Shown here: piece after piece, positions 53,144 through 61,679 of the stretch
Numbering within the stretch: position 1 is the first letter of the stretch
Layout of the letters: each line of letters begins with the position of its first letter
Made by a program: the position numbers and the translations under genes
The notes under the pieces: model-generated
Seen by the model: the letters and a program-made list of their open reading frames with translations, nothing else
What the model was told of the DNA's origin: nothing
The model's database searches: none
Source: Alphaproteobacteria bacterium
GTDB lineage: Bacteria > Pseudomonadota > Alphaproteobacteria > CALKHQ01
Length of the DNA: 64,000 nt
NCBI GenBank assembly: GCA_041396705.1
Contig: JAWKYB010000010.1
Span: forward strand, 124,001 to 188,000
Direction: 5' to 3'

Positions 53144-53899
53144 TCAGGCCGCGCGCAGCTGACCGATTCGGCCGGCGAGCGGCCAGACGATGCGGCGCAG
53201 AAGCGCCGGGTCGCCCCAGGCCGCGCGCAGGTCCGTCGCGAATCCGGCGATCAGCGCGTCGTGGCCGGCCTTGCGCGCCTGGCGGCTGGCCGACCAGGTG
53301 TCGACATAACCGAGCAGGTCGTCGCAGGACCAGTCGCGCACGATCGCGGTGTCGGGAAACTCCAGTTCCGCGAACGGGAACGGCATATCGGCATAGCGCC
53401 GCTCGACATGCCTGCGCTCCGGCGGCCAGTAGGGCGCGATCTCGTGCCAGTAGAACTGCCGGAACCGCGCCTCGACGCCTGCGTCGTCGATGTGCAGCAC
53501 GCCGTAGGTGACCAGCGCGATGACCGCCCCTGGCGCGGCCATCGCCTGCGCCGCGGCGTAGAAGGCCGGCAGGTCGAACCAGTGCGCGGCCTGGGCGGCG
53601 ACGACCAGGTCGACCGAGCCGGCGTCGGCGCAGGCCTGCTCGGCCGGGGCCTGCCGATAGCGGACATGCGGATGCGGGCTGGCGTGGGCGATCTGCTCGG
53701 CGCTGGCGTCGGTGGCCAGCACTGCGTCGAAGCAGTCGCCGAGCAGCACGGAGAGCTGGCCGGTGCCGCAACCGACGTCGAGCGCCAGAGTCCGCCGCGG
53801 CGCCAGGGCGGCCAGCGCCTCGGCCAGCGCCGGCGGATAGGTCGGCCGGTGCCGGGCGTAGCGGTCCGAACCGTCGAGAAAATGATTGGTCGCCGCCAT
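53144..53899 (-). CDS. Class I SAM-dependent methyltransferase
   Basis: A 251-aa small-molecule-type methyltransferase. It starts with the common MAATNHFLDGSDRYARHRPTYPPAL opening; motif I is LALDVGCGTGQLSVLL, with LATDASAEQI (ribose-binding Asp) and VDLVVAAQAAHWFDLPAFYAAA. Such proteins often methylate ubiquinone- or trans-aconitate-like substrates, but the substrate is unknown. It uses ATG 53899 rather than one ten codons upstream, as this places the conserved block at the N-terminus. Confidence 0.85.
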   Translation of the reverse strand: MAATNHFLDGSDRYARHRPTYPPALAEALAALAPRRTLALDVGCGTGQLSVLLGDCFDAVLATDASAEQIAHASPHPHVRYRQAPAEQACADAGSVDLVVAAQAAHWFDLPAFYAAAQAMAAPGAVIALVTYGVLHIDDAGVEARFRQFYWHEIAPYWPPERRHVERRYADMPFPFAELEFPDTAIVRDWSCDDLLGYVDTWSASRQARKAGHDALIAGFATDLRAAWGDPALLRRIVWPLAGRIGQLRAA

Positions 53900-53982
53900 C
53901 CGGATCCGATCCCGCGCATGTCCGCACACGGCGCCGGCGCGGCCGACGCCCCGACGACGCTATCACGGCCGCGCGCCCGCGG

Positions 53983-55251
53983 TCAGGTCCAGATCAGGTT
54001 CAGGCCGTCGGTGGCGAGGTCGTGGCCGGTCAGCACGAACAGCAGCTGGTTGGTGTCCGACAGGACGTGGGTCGCCGTGCCGACGCTGATGGCGCTGAAA
54101 CCCTGCACCACATCGCCGTCGGCCGCATTGTAGTCGGCGATCGTGTTGAACGAGAAATCGGCGTTGAGCGCGAACGGTCCGCCACCGGTCAGCTCGATCG
54201 AGGCCAGGAAGGTGTCGGCGCCGTCGCCGCCGGTCATCAGGTTGGCGCCGCCGCGGCCGACCAGGATGTCGTTGCCGGCGCCGCCGTCGAGGATGTCGTT
54301 GCCGCTGTCGAGGCCGGGGGTCGACCAGGCGTCGACCAGGATGTCGTCGTCGTCGCCGCCGAGCAGAATGTCGGCGCCGGGGCCGCCGAACAGGGTGTCG
54401 TCGCCGGCGCCGCCGTCGGCGGTGTCGTTGCCCATGTGGGCGTCGATGATGTCGTCGCCGCCGCCGCCGAAAATGGTGTCGTCGCCCGGCACGGCGCCGC
54501 TGTAATAGTCGTCGCCCCAGATGACGTCGTTGCCGCCGGCCGCGTCGATCACATCGTCATGGTCGCCGCCCTGAAATCGTTCGGCGTCGTCGCTGCCGTA
54601 GAGTGCATCGGCACCCATGCCGCCCAGCAGCGTGGAGAAACCGCCGTCGTTGTACAGGGTGTCGTTACCGCCGCCGCCGTCCAGGGTGTCGTGGCCGGCG
54701 CCGCCGTGCAGCACGTCGTCGCCCCATCCGCCATAGAGCTGGTCGTTGCCGTCGCCGCCGTCCAGGTTGTCGTCGCCGAATCCGCCGATCAGGATGTCGT
54801 CGCCGCCGTGGCCGTAGAGCACGTCGTCGTCGAGCGCCAGCGCATCCCAGCCGTCGGTGCCGTTGCCGAGAATGGTCTCACCGTAGTCGCTGCCGTGGAT
54901 GACGTCGTCGCCGTCGCTGCCATAGAGCGTCATTGGCGTCAGCACCAGCGGGCCGGTGTCGGTTGCGGCCGCCACGTAGCTGCCGCCGCCGTTGATCGGC
55001 GGCGGCAGCGTCTCCGGAGCTTCGGCCGGCTCGCCGAAATAATGGGTGCGGAGGAGGGCGGCGAAGTCGACTTCCAGGCCGGTGCCGATGGCGCCGCCGC
55101 GCGCATCCGACGTGCCGTCGGCGGCGGTGCGCGGGTCGGCAAGCTCGGCACTGGCGCGCGGGTCGCCGCCGGCGGTCTTGGCCGCGGGCTCCATCGTGTC
55201 CGTGTCGTCGATGCGCAGCTGCGCCTGGGTGCGTTCGGTGCGGGTCGCCAT
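53983..55251 (-). CDS. RTX calcium-binding repeat protein 4
   Basis: A 422-aa protein and the one with the longest leader: about 105 non-repeat residues (LEVDFAALLRTHYFGEPAEAPETLPPPINGGGSYVAA) before the beta-roll starts at LYGSDGDDVIHGSDYGE. It ends in the shared C-terminal module: FNTIADYNAADGDVVQGFSAISVGTATHVLSDTNQLLFVLTGHDLATDGLNLIWT. No enzymatic domain. It is likely secreted by a type I system, which is not in this window. Confidence 0.88.
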   Translation of the reverse strand: MATRTERTQAQLRIDDTDTMEPAAKTAGGDPRASAELADPRTAADGTSDARGGAIGTGLEVDFAALLRTHYFGEPAEAPETLPPPINGGGSYVAAATDTGPLVLTPMTLYGSDGDDVIHGSDYGETILGNGTDGWDALALDDDVLYGHGGDDILIGGFGDDNLDGGDGNDQLYGGWGDDVLHGGAGHDTLDGGGGNDTLYNDGGFSTLLGGMGADALYGSDDAERFQGGDHDDVIDAAGGNDVIWGDDYYSGAVPGDDTIFGGGGDDIIDAHMGNDTADGGAGDDTLFGGPGADILLGGDDDDILVDAWSTPGLDSGNDILDGGAGNDILVGRGGANLMTGGDGADTFLASIELTGGGPFALNADFSFNTIADYNAADGDVVQGFSAISVGTATHVLSDTNQLLFVLTGHDLATDGLNLIWT

Positions 55252-55291
55252 TGCCGCAACCTCCCTCTGCTGTCCTCGGTGCTGAGGGTGG

Positions 55292-55317
55292 GTCGCGACG
55301 GCGGCGGCATCGGTTCA
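55292..55317 (-). promoter_or_regulatory. TGAACC-N15-GCGAC element (copy 7), upstream of RTX 4
   Basis: Minus strand: TGAACC (55317-55312), 15 nt, GCGAC (55296-55292), 40 nt before ATG 55251. Confidence 0.82.
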
Positions 55318-55429
55318 CCCCGAAAGCGGGGCGAGGGCACGGAGCGGCGCGTCGGAAACGCCCGGAGTCACCCGACGGCGTCGCCGCTGCCAGCGCTCGG
55401 TGCGCCGCGGACGCCGCGGCGCCGGCGGC

Positions 55430-56125
55430 CTACCAGAACTTCCACCATGGTCGTGCCCGTCCGGCGACGGCAGGAGACGGCGCGGGCGGCTGCGACGGAC
55501 GTGGAGCGGCCGGCTGCGTTTGGCCGGCTGCGGTCGCGCCTGCCGACGACGGCGCGCCTTCCGACGCGTCGTCCGCCGCTTCGGTGGGCCCGGCTTGCGA
55601 CAGCATGCGCAGTACCTCTGCCATCGTGCTGTCGTCGACATCGTCGTGGCGAAACCCGGTCAACGCCTTGCCGATCTCGGCGGGCAGGTCGCTGTCATAG
55701 GCGCCACTCTTGCTTTTCGGCGCCTCGCGCTGGCGTCGCGCTTCCAACCGCGCCCGCACCTCGGCCAGCTCCGGCGGCAGGTCGCCCTGAAGCTGCAGTG
55801 CCGGTTTCTGGTTGCTGTCGTACCAGATGCTCCAGCGCTGCTCGCCCGATGCATAGCTCTCGAGCCGGGCGTGACCGGCGTTCTCGACGATGTGGAATTC
55901 CAGCAACTCCGTAGGCAATGTCTGGCTCTGCGCGAAATCGTGCGCGGCGAGGTCGTAGGCGCCGCGGTCGTCGACCAGGATCAGGTACCAGCCGGGCAGC
56001 TCCAGCCCCATCAGGTCGGCCGACTCGGCCGGCGCCATCTCGCCGGTGCGCTCGGCGCCGAACGCCGCGCAGGCGTCGTCTGCGCTCATGCCCTTGAATG
56101 CCACCCAGCTCATCGTGAAACTCAT
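55430..56125 (-). CDS. Unknown protein embedded in the RTX array
   Basis: A 231-aa cytoplasmic-type protein, start ATG 56125 behind GAGAGGGACC. Residues 1-110 are a compact alpha/beta domain with MSFTMSWVAFKGMSADDACAAFG, LPGWYLILVDDRGAYDLAAHDFAQSQTL, and RWSIWYDSNQKPALQLQGDLPPEL. A helical region and a Pro/Ala-rich linker (GATAAGQTQPAAPRPSQPPAPSPAVAG) then lead to the aromatic end RARPWWKFW. It resembles a domain that recurs in strain-specific proteins, but I do not recognise the family. It lies between two RTX genes without the RTX promoter element. Confidence 0.65.
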   Translation of the reverse strand: MSFTMSWVAFKGMSADDACAAFGAERTGEMAPAESADLMGLELPGWYLILVDDRGAYDLAAHDFAQSQTLPTELLEFHIVENAGHARLESYASGEQRWSIWYDSNQKPALQLQGDLPPELAEVRARLEARRQREAPKSKSGAYDSDLPAEIGKALTGFRHDDVDDSTMAEVLRMLSQAGPTEAADDASEGAPSSAGATAAGQTQPAAPRPSQPPAPSPAVAGRARPWWKFW

Positions 56126-56439
56126 GGGGCGGTCCCTCTCCGACGAATTGATCGAACCCAGGTTTGCACAATTTACACGATGCACGTGCAATGGAAATCG
56201 TCTCAGGTCTCTTCCCGGCGAGTAGCCGGCCGGTTCCTCCGCATCGCGGCCGCGAAAGAGGGTTCATGTGCGGCAAGGCGATTTTCCGCTCTCCGGCAAC
56301 CATGACGAGTATTTATCCGCCATGATAACAACCTTAGTGGAGTGCAGCAAGCCAGAATTCATGATTTGTTCCGAATGGCGAGCCGCCGGCTGCCGACGCT
56401 GCCGCGCAGCGGTCCGCAGCCGGGTGCCGGTCCGGCCGA
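56126..56439. other. 314-nt gap with AT-rich stretch and short palindrome
   Basis: Upstream of the unknown gene at 56125 this stretch is richer in A/T than its surroundings (for example 56271-56370). It contains the palindrome TGCACGTGCA (56181-56190), flanked by TTGCAC at 56164-56169. No gene, RNA or repeat is recognised; promoters for the minus-strand gene at 56125 are likely here. The TGAACC-N15-GCGAC element is absent. Confidence 0.45.
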
Positions 56440-57237
56440 TCAGCAGTACCAGTTGATGCCGTCGGCGCCGGCGTCATAGCCCTCCAGCACGAACACCAGC
56501 GTCTGGCCCGAATAGACCCAGGTGTCGCCGCCGACCACCGTGAAGCTGTCGCCGGTCACCCGGTCGCCGTCGGCCGCGCAGTAGTCCATGATCGAGTCCG
56601 CCAGGCCGTAGCCGGTGCCCTCCAGGAAGGTGTCGGCGCCGCTGCCGCCGTAGAGCGTGTTCCAGCCGCTGCCGCCGACCAGCAGGTCGTCGCCCGCATC
56701 GCCATAGGCGACATCGTTGCCGCCATGGCAGTAGATCGCGTCGCTGCCGTCGCCGCCGTGCAGTTCGTCGTTGCCGTTGCCGCCGAGCAGCTGGTCGTTG
56801 CCGCTGCCGCCCCAGATCGCGTCGTCGCCGTCGTCGCCGACCAGGTAGTCGTTGCCCGCCCCGCCCTGGATGATGTCGTCGCCGGCGCCGCCGAGGCCCC
56901 AGTCGTCGCCGTCGCCGGTGGACAGGAAGTCGTCGCCCTCCTCGCCGAGCAGTACGTCGTTGCCGACGCCGCCCAGCATCATGTCGTCGCCCAGGCCGCC
57001 GAACAGCAGGTCGTGGCCGCTGCCGCCGGAAAGGTAGTCGTCGCCGCCGAGGCCCTTGATCACGTCGTCGCCGCCGTTGCCGTAGAGATGGTCGCCGAAC
57101 GCGCCGCCGAGAATGTCGTCGGCGCCGGCGCCGCCCTCGATCACCTTCGGCTGCACCAGGATGTCGCCGATGGTGTCGAGGCCCGGCCGCAGCGAAGGAG
57201 CGGTCACGGTTGTCTGGATCGTCGCGGTGCGCAGCAT
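56440..57237 (-). CDS. RTX calcium-binding repeat protein 5
   Basis: A 265-aa protein, the shortest of the array. A leader of about 30 residues (IQTTVTAPSLRPGLDTIGDILVQPKVI) precedes the beta-roll beginning EGGAGADDILGGAFGDHLYG. It ends with the shared module (IMDYCAADGDRVTGDSFTVVGGDTWVYSGQTLVFVLEGYDAGADGINWYC), unusually with cysteines in the module and at the very C-terminus. GGAGAGG precedes ATG 57237. Confidence 0.88.
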   Translation of the reverse strand: MLRTATIQTTVTAPSLRPGLDTIGDILVQPKVIEGGAGADDILGGAFGDHLYGNGGDDVIKGLGGDDYLSGGSGHDLLFGGLGDDMMLGGVGNDVLLGEEGDDFLSTGDGDDWGLGGAGDDIIQGGAGNDYLVGDDGDDAIWGGSGNDQLLGGNGNDELHGGDGSDAIYCHGGNDVAYGDAGDDLLVGGSGWNTLYGGSGADTFLEGTGYGLADSIMDYCAADGDRVTGDSFTVVGGDTWVYSGQTLVFVLEGYDAGADGINWYC

Positions 57238-57271
57238 TCTGTCCTCTCCATCGGGTCGGCGTCGATGCTTG

Positions 57272-57297
57272 GTCGCGCCAGCCGTCCGCGCGGTTCA
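57272..57297 (-). promoter_or_regulatory. TGAACC-N15-GCGAC element (copy 8), upstream of RTX 5
   Basis: Minus strand: TGAACC (57297-57292), 15 nt, GCGAC (57276-57272), 34 nt before ATG 57237. Confidence 0.82.
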
Positions 57298-57306
57298 ATC
57301 GGCGCG

Positions 57307-58368
57307 TCAGAGCGGGATGAGGGCGATGCCGCCGACGTCGGCGTCGTAGTCGGCAAGGATGAACAGCAGCGTGTTGTCGGCGGCATAGACATGCGTGTCG
57401 TTGCCGATCACCGTTGTGTGGTCGCCCTGCACCGCATCGCCCTCGCCATGGACGTAGTCTGCGACCACGTCGGCGATGCCGTCGGCCCCGGCCAGGAAGC
57501 GATCCGCGCCGCTGCCACCGACGAGCAGGTCGGCGCCATTCGCGCCGAGCAGCCAGTCGTCGCCGGAGCCGCCGTAGAGCGTGTCGGTGCCGTCGCCGCC
57601 GCCGATCGTGTCGCTGCCGGCATCGCCGTGAATGACGTCGTTGCCGCTGCCGCCGGTCAGGATGTCCTGCCCATCGTCGCCGTGGATCGAATCGTTGCCG
57701 AAGTCGCCGTCGATGGTGTCGTCGCCGCTGCCGCCGTAGAGCACGTCGTCGCCATGGCCGCCGTCGATCAGATCGTCGCCGGCGCCGCCATCGATGAAGT
57801 CGCCAAGTTGCGCGACGGACGGGAAGCTGAGCACGAAGCCGCGCGTCTCCCCCAGCAGGTCGTCGTTACCGTTGCCGCCCAGAATGGTATCCGCGCCCGA
57901 GCCGCCGGCAATGGTGTCGTCGCCGTCGCCGCCATAGGCCGTGTCGTTGCCGGCACCGGCGGCGATCAGGTCGTCATCGTCGCCGCCGTCGAGGAAATCG
58001 GTACCGGTGCCCGCTTCGATGGTGTCGTTACCCGCGCCGCCATAGACGGTGTCGTCGCCGGCGTCGGCATGGAGCAGGTCGTCGCCGTTTCCGCCGTAGA
58101 GCAGGTCGTCGCCATATCCGCCGAGGATCGTGTCCCAGCCTTCTTCGCCGTAGAGCGTATCGGCATCGGCGACGAACGGGTTGGCGGAGCCGTTGCCGAC
58201 GATGAGGTCGTCGAACGGGCCGCCGTGGATCACGTCGTTGCCCCAGCTGCCGAAGAAGGTGCCGCCAAATGCATTGGGCTCGCGCGCCGGCGGGTTGCGG
58301 CCGATGCCGCTGCCGTGGAGTGCACCCAGGTCGGCGGACAGGATCGGGTCGATGACGGCTCTGGCCAT
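57307..58368 (-). CDS. RTX calcium-binding repeat protein 6
   Basis: A 353-aa protein whose N-terminus MARAVIDPILSADLGALHG ... GGTFFGSWGNDVIHGGPFDDLIVGNGSANPFVADADTLYGEEGWDTILGG is clearly paralogous to RTX 9 (MART..., GGTFFGGTGDDIIHGG). The beta-roll is interrupted once by a hydrophobic insertion (LGETRGFVLSFPSVAQLGDFIDGG). It carries the common C-terminal module (VVADYVHGEGDAVQGDHTTVIGNDTHVYAADNTLLFILADYDADVGGIALIPL). Confidence 0.88.
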   Translation of the reverse strand: MARAVIDPILSADLGALHGSGIGRNPPAREPNAFGGTFFGSWGNDVIHGGPFDDLIVGNGSANPFVADADTLYGEEGWDTILGGYGDDLLYGGNGDDLLHADAGDDTVYGGAGNDTIEAGTGTDFLDGGDDDDLIAAGAGNDTAYGGDGDDTIAGGSGADTILGGNGNDDLLGETRGFVLSFPSVAQLGDFIDGGAGDDLIDGGHGDDVLYGGSGDDTIDGDFGNDSIHGDDGQDILTGGSGNDVIHGDAGSDTIGGGDGTDTLYGGSGDDWLLGANGADLLVGGSGADRFLAGADGIADVVADYVHGEGDAVQGDHTTVIGNDTHVYAADNTLLFILADYDADVGGIALIPL

Positions 58369-58404
58369 TTGGTTGCCCGCTGCTCCGGGTTGCGTTGTAC
58401 AGTG

Positions 58405-58430
58405 GTCGCCGCCGCCCTGCCGGCGGTTCA
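58405..58430 (-). promoter_or_regulatory. TGAACC-N15-GCGAC element (copy 9), upstream of RTX 6
   Basis: Minus strand: TGAACC (58430-58425), 15 nt, GCGAC (58409-58405), 36 nt before ATG 58368. Confidence 0.82.
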
Positions 58431-58483
58431 CTTCGCAACATGATCTGCCGGCAGCCCGTGCACGACGCGTCGACGTCGTTCAG

Positions 58484-59513
58484 TCAGTATCCTGTCAGGG
58501 CGATGCCGTCGCTGTAGGCGTCATAGTCGGCCAGCACGAACAGGGTCTGGCCGGCGTGGTAGACATAGGTGTGGTTGCCGATCACCTCGTAGGAGGTGCC
58601 GGCCACCGTGTCGCCCGCGGCAAAGGAATAGTCCTTGATGACATCGGGGTTGGCGTCGAGATAGCCCTCGAACCGGTCGGCGCCGGCGCCGCCCCACAGC
58701 GTGTTGGTGCCGGTGTAGCCGTCGATGGTGTCGTCGCCGTCGCCGCCTTTGATTATGTCGTCGCCGGCACCACCTTCGATGACGTCGTCGCCGGCTTCGC
58801 CAAGCAGCTGATCGGCGCCGTTATCGCCATAGAGCGTGTCCTGATCGTCGCCGCCCAAAATCCAGTCGTCGCCGGCGTCGCCGTGCAGCGTGTCGTTGTC
58901 AGGGCCGCCAAGGATGACGTCGTTGCCGTTGCCGCCGAAGACCACGTCGTCGCCAAAGTAGGCGACAATGAGATCGTCGCCGGCGCCGCCGTCGATGAAG
59001 TCGGCATTGTTGGTGCGGGTGGCAAACGCGCTGGGGGCTTCGCCCGAATATTGTCGTCGCCGTCGCCGCCAGCAGCGAATCTGCGCCGAAGCCGCCGACG
59101 AGGTAGTCGTCGCCGGCGCCGCCTTGGATGACGTCGTCGCCGAAGTCGCCATAGGCGTAGTCGTTGCCGGCGCCGCCGTCGATGCTATCCGCGCCGCTGC
59201 CGCCGAAGATTGTGTCGACTCCGGTGCCGCCGAGGAGTGTGTCGGCTCCGGTGCCGCCGTACAGCTCGTCGTCGTCGTCGCCGCCGTCAAGCAGGTCGTT
59301 GCCGTCCTTGCCGTAGAGACTGTCGTTGCCGATGCCGCCATAGAGCTTGTCGTCGCCCGCGGCGCCGTCGAGCAGGTCGGAACCGCCCTCGCCGTAGAGC
59401 GTGTCGTTGTCGGGGACGAACGGGTTCGGTGTGCCGTTGCCGAAGATCCAGTCGTCGGACGCCGTGCCGTGAATCACGTCGTTGCCGGTGGCGCCGTAGA
59501 TGTAGTTGGGCAT
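58484..59513 (-). pseudogene. RTX calcium-binding repeat protein 7, frameshifted
   Basis: The first frame (from 59513) gives MPNYIYGATGNDVIHGTASDDWIFGNGTPNPFVPDNDTLYG and more repeats. It runs out of frame near 59070, and the remainder, including NNADFIDGGAGDDLIVAYFGDDVVFGG and the C-terminal module (VIKDYSFAAGDTVAGTSYEVIGNHTYVYHAGQTLFVLADYDAYSDGIALTGY), lies in another frame. Comparison with paralog RTX 8 suggests two missing bases, near 59070 and 59045. The gene starts 45 nt downstream of RTX 8 and has no own promoter element, so it is the third gene of an operon. Confidence 0.82.
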
Positions 59514-59558
59514 GGCTGGTCCCCGATGGAGTGTGCGGCAGGGCTTCGCGTCGAGGCG

Positions 59559-60563
59559 TCAGTATCCGGTAAGGGCGATGCCGTCGCTGTAGGCGTCGTA
59601 GTCGGCCAGCACGAACAGGGTCAGGCCGTTGTGGTAGACATAGGTGTGGTCGCCGATCACCTCGTAGGAGGTGCCGATCACCGTGTCGCCCTCGGCAAAG
59701 GAATAGTCCTTGATGATGTCGGGCTTGGCGTCCAGCCAACCGTCGAAATGGTCGGCGCCGGGGCCGCCCCACAGCGTGTTGGTGCCGGTGTAGCCGTCGA
59801 TTGTGTCGTCGCCGTCGCCGCCATAGATGATGTCGTCGCCGGCGCCGCCATGCAGCTGGTCGGCGCCGGCGTCGCCGGCGTGTCCTGATCGTCGCCGCCA
59901 TGGATGTAGTCGTCGCCGGCGTCGCCGTGCAGCGTGTCGTCGTCGTAGCTGCCCCAGATCGTGTCGTTGCCGCTGCCGCCGAAGACCACGTCGTTGCCGT
60001 CGTCGGCGCTAATGTGATCGTCGCCGGCACCGCCGTCGATATAGTCGGCGTTGTTGACGCGAGTGACATAGGTGCCGTTGCCGGTGTCGCCGAGGATGTC
60101 GTCGTCACCGTCGCCGCCCAGCAGCGTGTCGGCGCCGAACCCGCCATAGATGTCGTCGTCGCCGGCGCCGCCGTGGATGGCGTCGTTGCCGCCTCCGCCA
60201 TCGGCGACGTCGTTGCCGGTGCCACCGTCGATGATATCGACGCCGTTGCCGCCAAGCATGAAGTCGTCGCCGTTGCCGCCGAGGAGAATGTCGGACCCGT
60301 CGCCGCCGTACAGCCCGTCGTCGTCGTCGCCGCCGTCGAGCAGGTCGTTTCCGTCCTTGCCGTAGAGATGGTCGATGCCGGTGCCGCCATAGAGCTTGTC
60401 GTCGCCCGCGGCGCCGTCGAGCAGGTCGGAGCCGCCCTCGCCCGTACAGCGTGTCGTTGTCCGGGACGAACGGGTTCGGCGTGCCGTTGCCGAAGATCCA
60501 GTTGTCGCCGTTGTCGCCGTGGATCACGTCGTTGCCGGTCCCACCGTAGATGTAGTCGGTCAT
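59559..60563 (-). pseudogene. RTX calcium-binding repeat protein 8, frameshifted
   Basis: A tandem paralog of RTX 7: MTDYIYGGTGNDVIHGDNGDNWIFGNGTPNPFVPDNDTLYG at the start, then an extra G near 60443 shifts the frame. The middle reads in frame from about 60259 (MLGGNGVDIIDGGTGNDVADGGGG ... GDDYIHGGDDQDT). Near 59880 about four bases are missing relative to RTX 7 and the frame shifts again. The C-terminal module then follows to the stop at 59559 (TLFVLADYDAYSDGIALTGY, identical to RTX 7). It lies 25 nt behind RTX 9, without its own promoter element. Confidence 0.82.
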
Positions 60564-60588
60564 GGCTTGTCCCCGATTGAATGTGCGG

Positions 60589-61602
60589 TCAGGCGGGCAG
60601 CAGGAGAATTCCGCTGGCGTCGGCGTCATAACCGACCAGCAGCAGCAGGGCGGTGCCGTCGGCGGCGAGCACATGGGTGGTGCCGTCGATCACCTCGTAG
60701 TGATGGCCGACCGCCAGATCGCCGGCGGCATGGCTGTAGTCCATCACCAGGTCGGCGATGCCGTCCTCGCCCGGCACGAAATGGTCGGCGCCGGCGTCGC
60801 CATAGAGCAGGTCGATGCCATAGGAGCCGTTCAGCCAGTCGTTGCCGGCGCCGCCGTGCAGGGCGTCGAAGCCGTCGCCGCCGTCGAGGACGTCGTCGCC
60901 GTCGCCGCCCCAGAGCTGGTCGTTGCCGCCATCACCGAACAGGCGGTCGTTGCCGCCGTCGCCGTGCAGCAGATCGTCGCCCTCGTCGCCATGGGCAGTG
61001 TCCGCGCCGGCTCCGCCGCTGACGGTGTCGTCGCCGCTCATGCCGTAGATCACGTCGTTGCCGTCGCCGCCCGCGATGGAGTCGTCGAAGGATTCGGTGC
61101 GCGACGTCGGTTGCGGCGCGAACACGCGGTCGTCGCCCCAGATATGGTCGTCGCCGGCGCCGCCGTCGATCGAATCCGCACCGGCACCGCCGCCGATACC
61201 ATCGTCGCCGCCGCCACCCAGCATCAGGTCGGCGCCGCGGTCGCCATAGAGCGTGTCGTTGCCGGCGCCGCCGTCGAGCAGGTCGTTGCCGCGGCCGCCG
61301 TCGAGCAGGTCGTCGCCGTCGCCGCCGAACAGCGAGTCGTCGCCGCCCATGCCGAGGATCGTGTCCCAGCCGCCCTCGCCATGGAGCGTATCGGCATCGG
61401 CGATGAACGGGTTCGGCGTGGCGTTGCCGACAATCAGGTCGCCGAACTCGCCGCCGTGGATGATATCGTCGCCGGTGCCGCCGAAGAAGGTGCCGCCGAT
61501 CGCGTCGGCGGCCGGCGGCGGCGGGCCGGTGAGATCGAGCAGGGCCGACAGGTCCGGGACGAACCCCGATACGATGGTGTCGCTTGCGACGGTCCGCGCC
61601 AT
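60589..61602 (-). CDS. RTX calcium-binding repeat protein 9
   Basis: A 337-aa protein, first gene of an RTX 9-8-7 operon. N-terminus MARTVASDTIVSGFVPDLSALLDLTGPPPPAADAIGGTFFGG (paralogous to RTX 6); beta-roll repeats follow with one hydrophilic insertion (DRVFAPQPTSRTESFDDSIAGG). The C-terminal module is LVMDYSHAAGDLAVGHHYEVIDGTTHVLAADGTALLLLVGYDADASGILLLPA. GGGGAGGGC precedes the ATG. Confidence 0.88.
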   Translation of the reverse strand: MARTVASDTIVSGFVPDLSALLDLTGPPPPAADAIGGTFFGGTGDDIIHGGEFGDLIVGNATPNPFIADADTLHGEGGWDTILGMGGDDSLFGGDGDDLLDGGRGNDLLDGGAGNDTLYGDRGADLMLGGGGDDGIGGGAGADSIDGGAGDDHIWGDDRVFAPQPTSRTESFDDSIAGGDGNDVIYGMSGDDTVSGGAGADTAHGDEGDDLLHGDGGNDRLFGDGGNDQLWGGDGDDVLDGGDGFDALHGGAGNDWLNGSYGIDLLYGDAGADHFVPGEDGIADLVMDYSHAAGDLAVGHHYEVIDGTTHVLAADGTALLLLVGYDADASGILLLPA

Positions 61603-61630
61603 GGCGCCCTCCCCATTGTCCCATGAGGAA

Positions 61631-61656
61631 GTCGCGGCGAAACCTCGCGCGGTTCA
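61631..61656 (-). promoter_or_regulatory. TGAACC-N15-GCGAC element (copy 10), upstream of RTX 9-8-7 operon
   Basis: Minus strand: TGAACC (61656-61651), 15 nt, GCGAC (61635-61631), 28 nt before ATG 61602. Confidence 0.82.
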
Positions 61657-61679
61657 CACCGGCGGGATGGAAATGCGGG

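Noticed and set aside
56725..58443. Plus-strand repeat protein rich in Val-Val-Ala
   Set aside because: Translation of the complement of GGDGDD-type codons always gives such V-A-A repeats; the RTX frames on the minus strand are the real ones. The same holds for the plus-strand frames across 51.9-53.1, 54.0-55.9, 58.2-61.6 and 11.9-12.8 kb.
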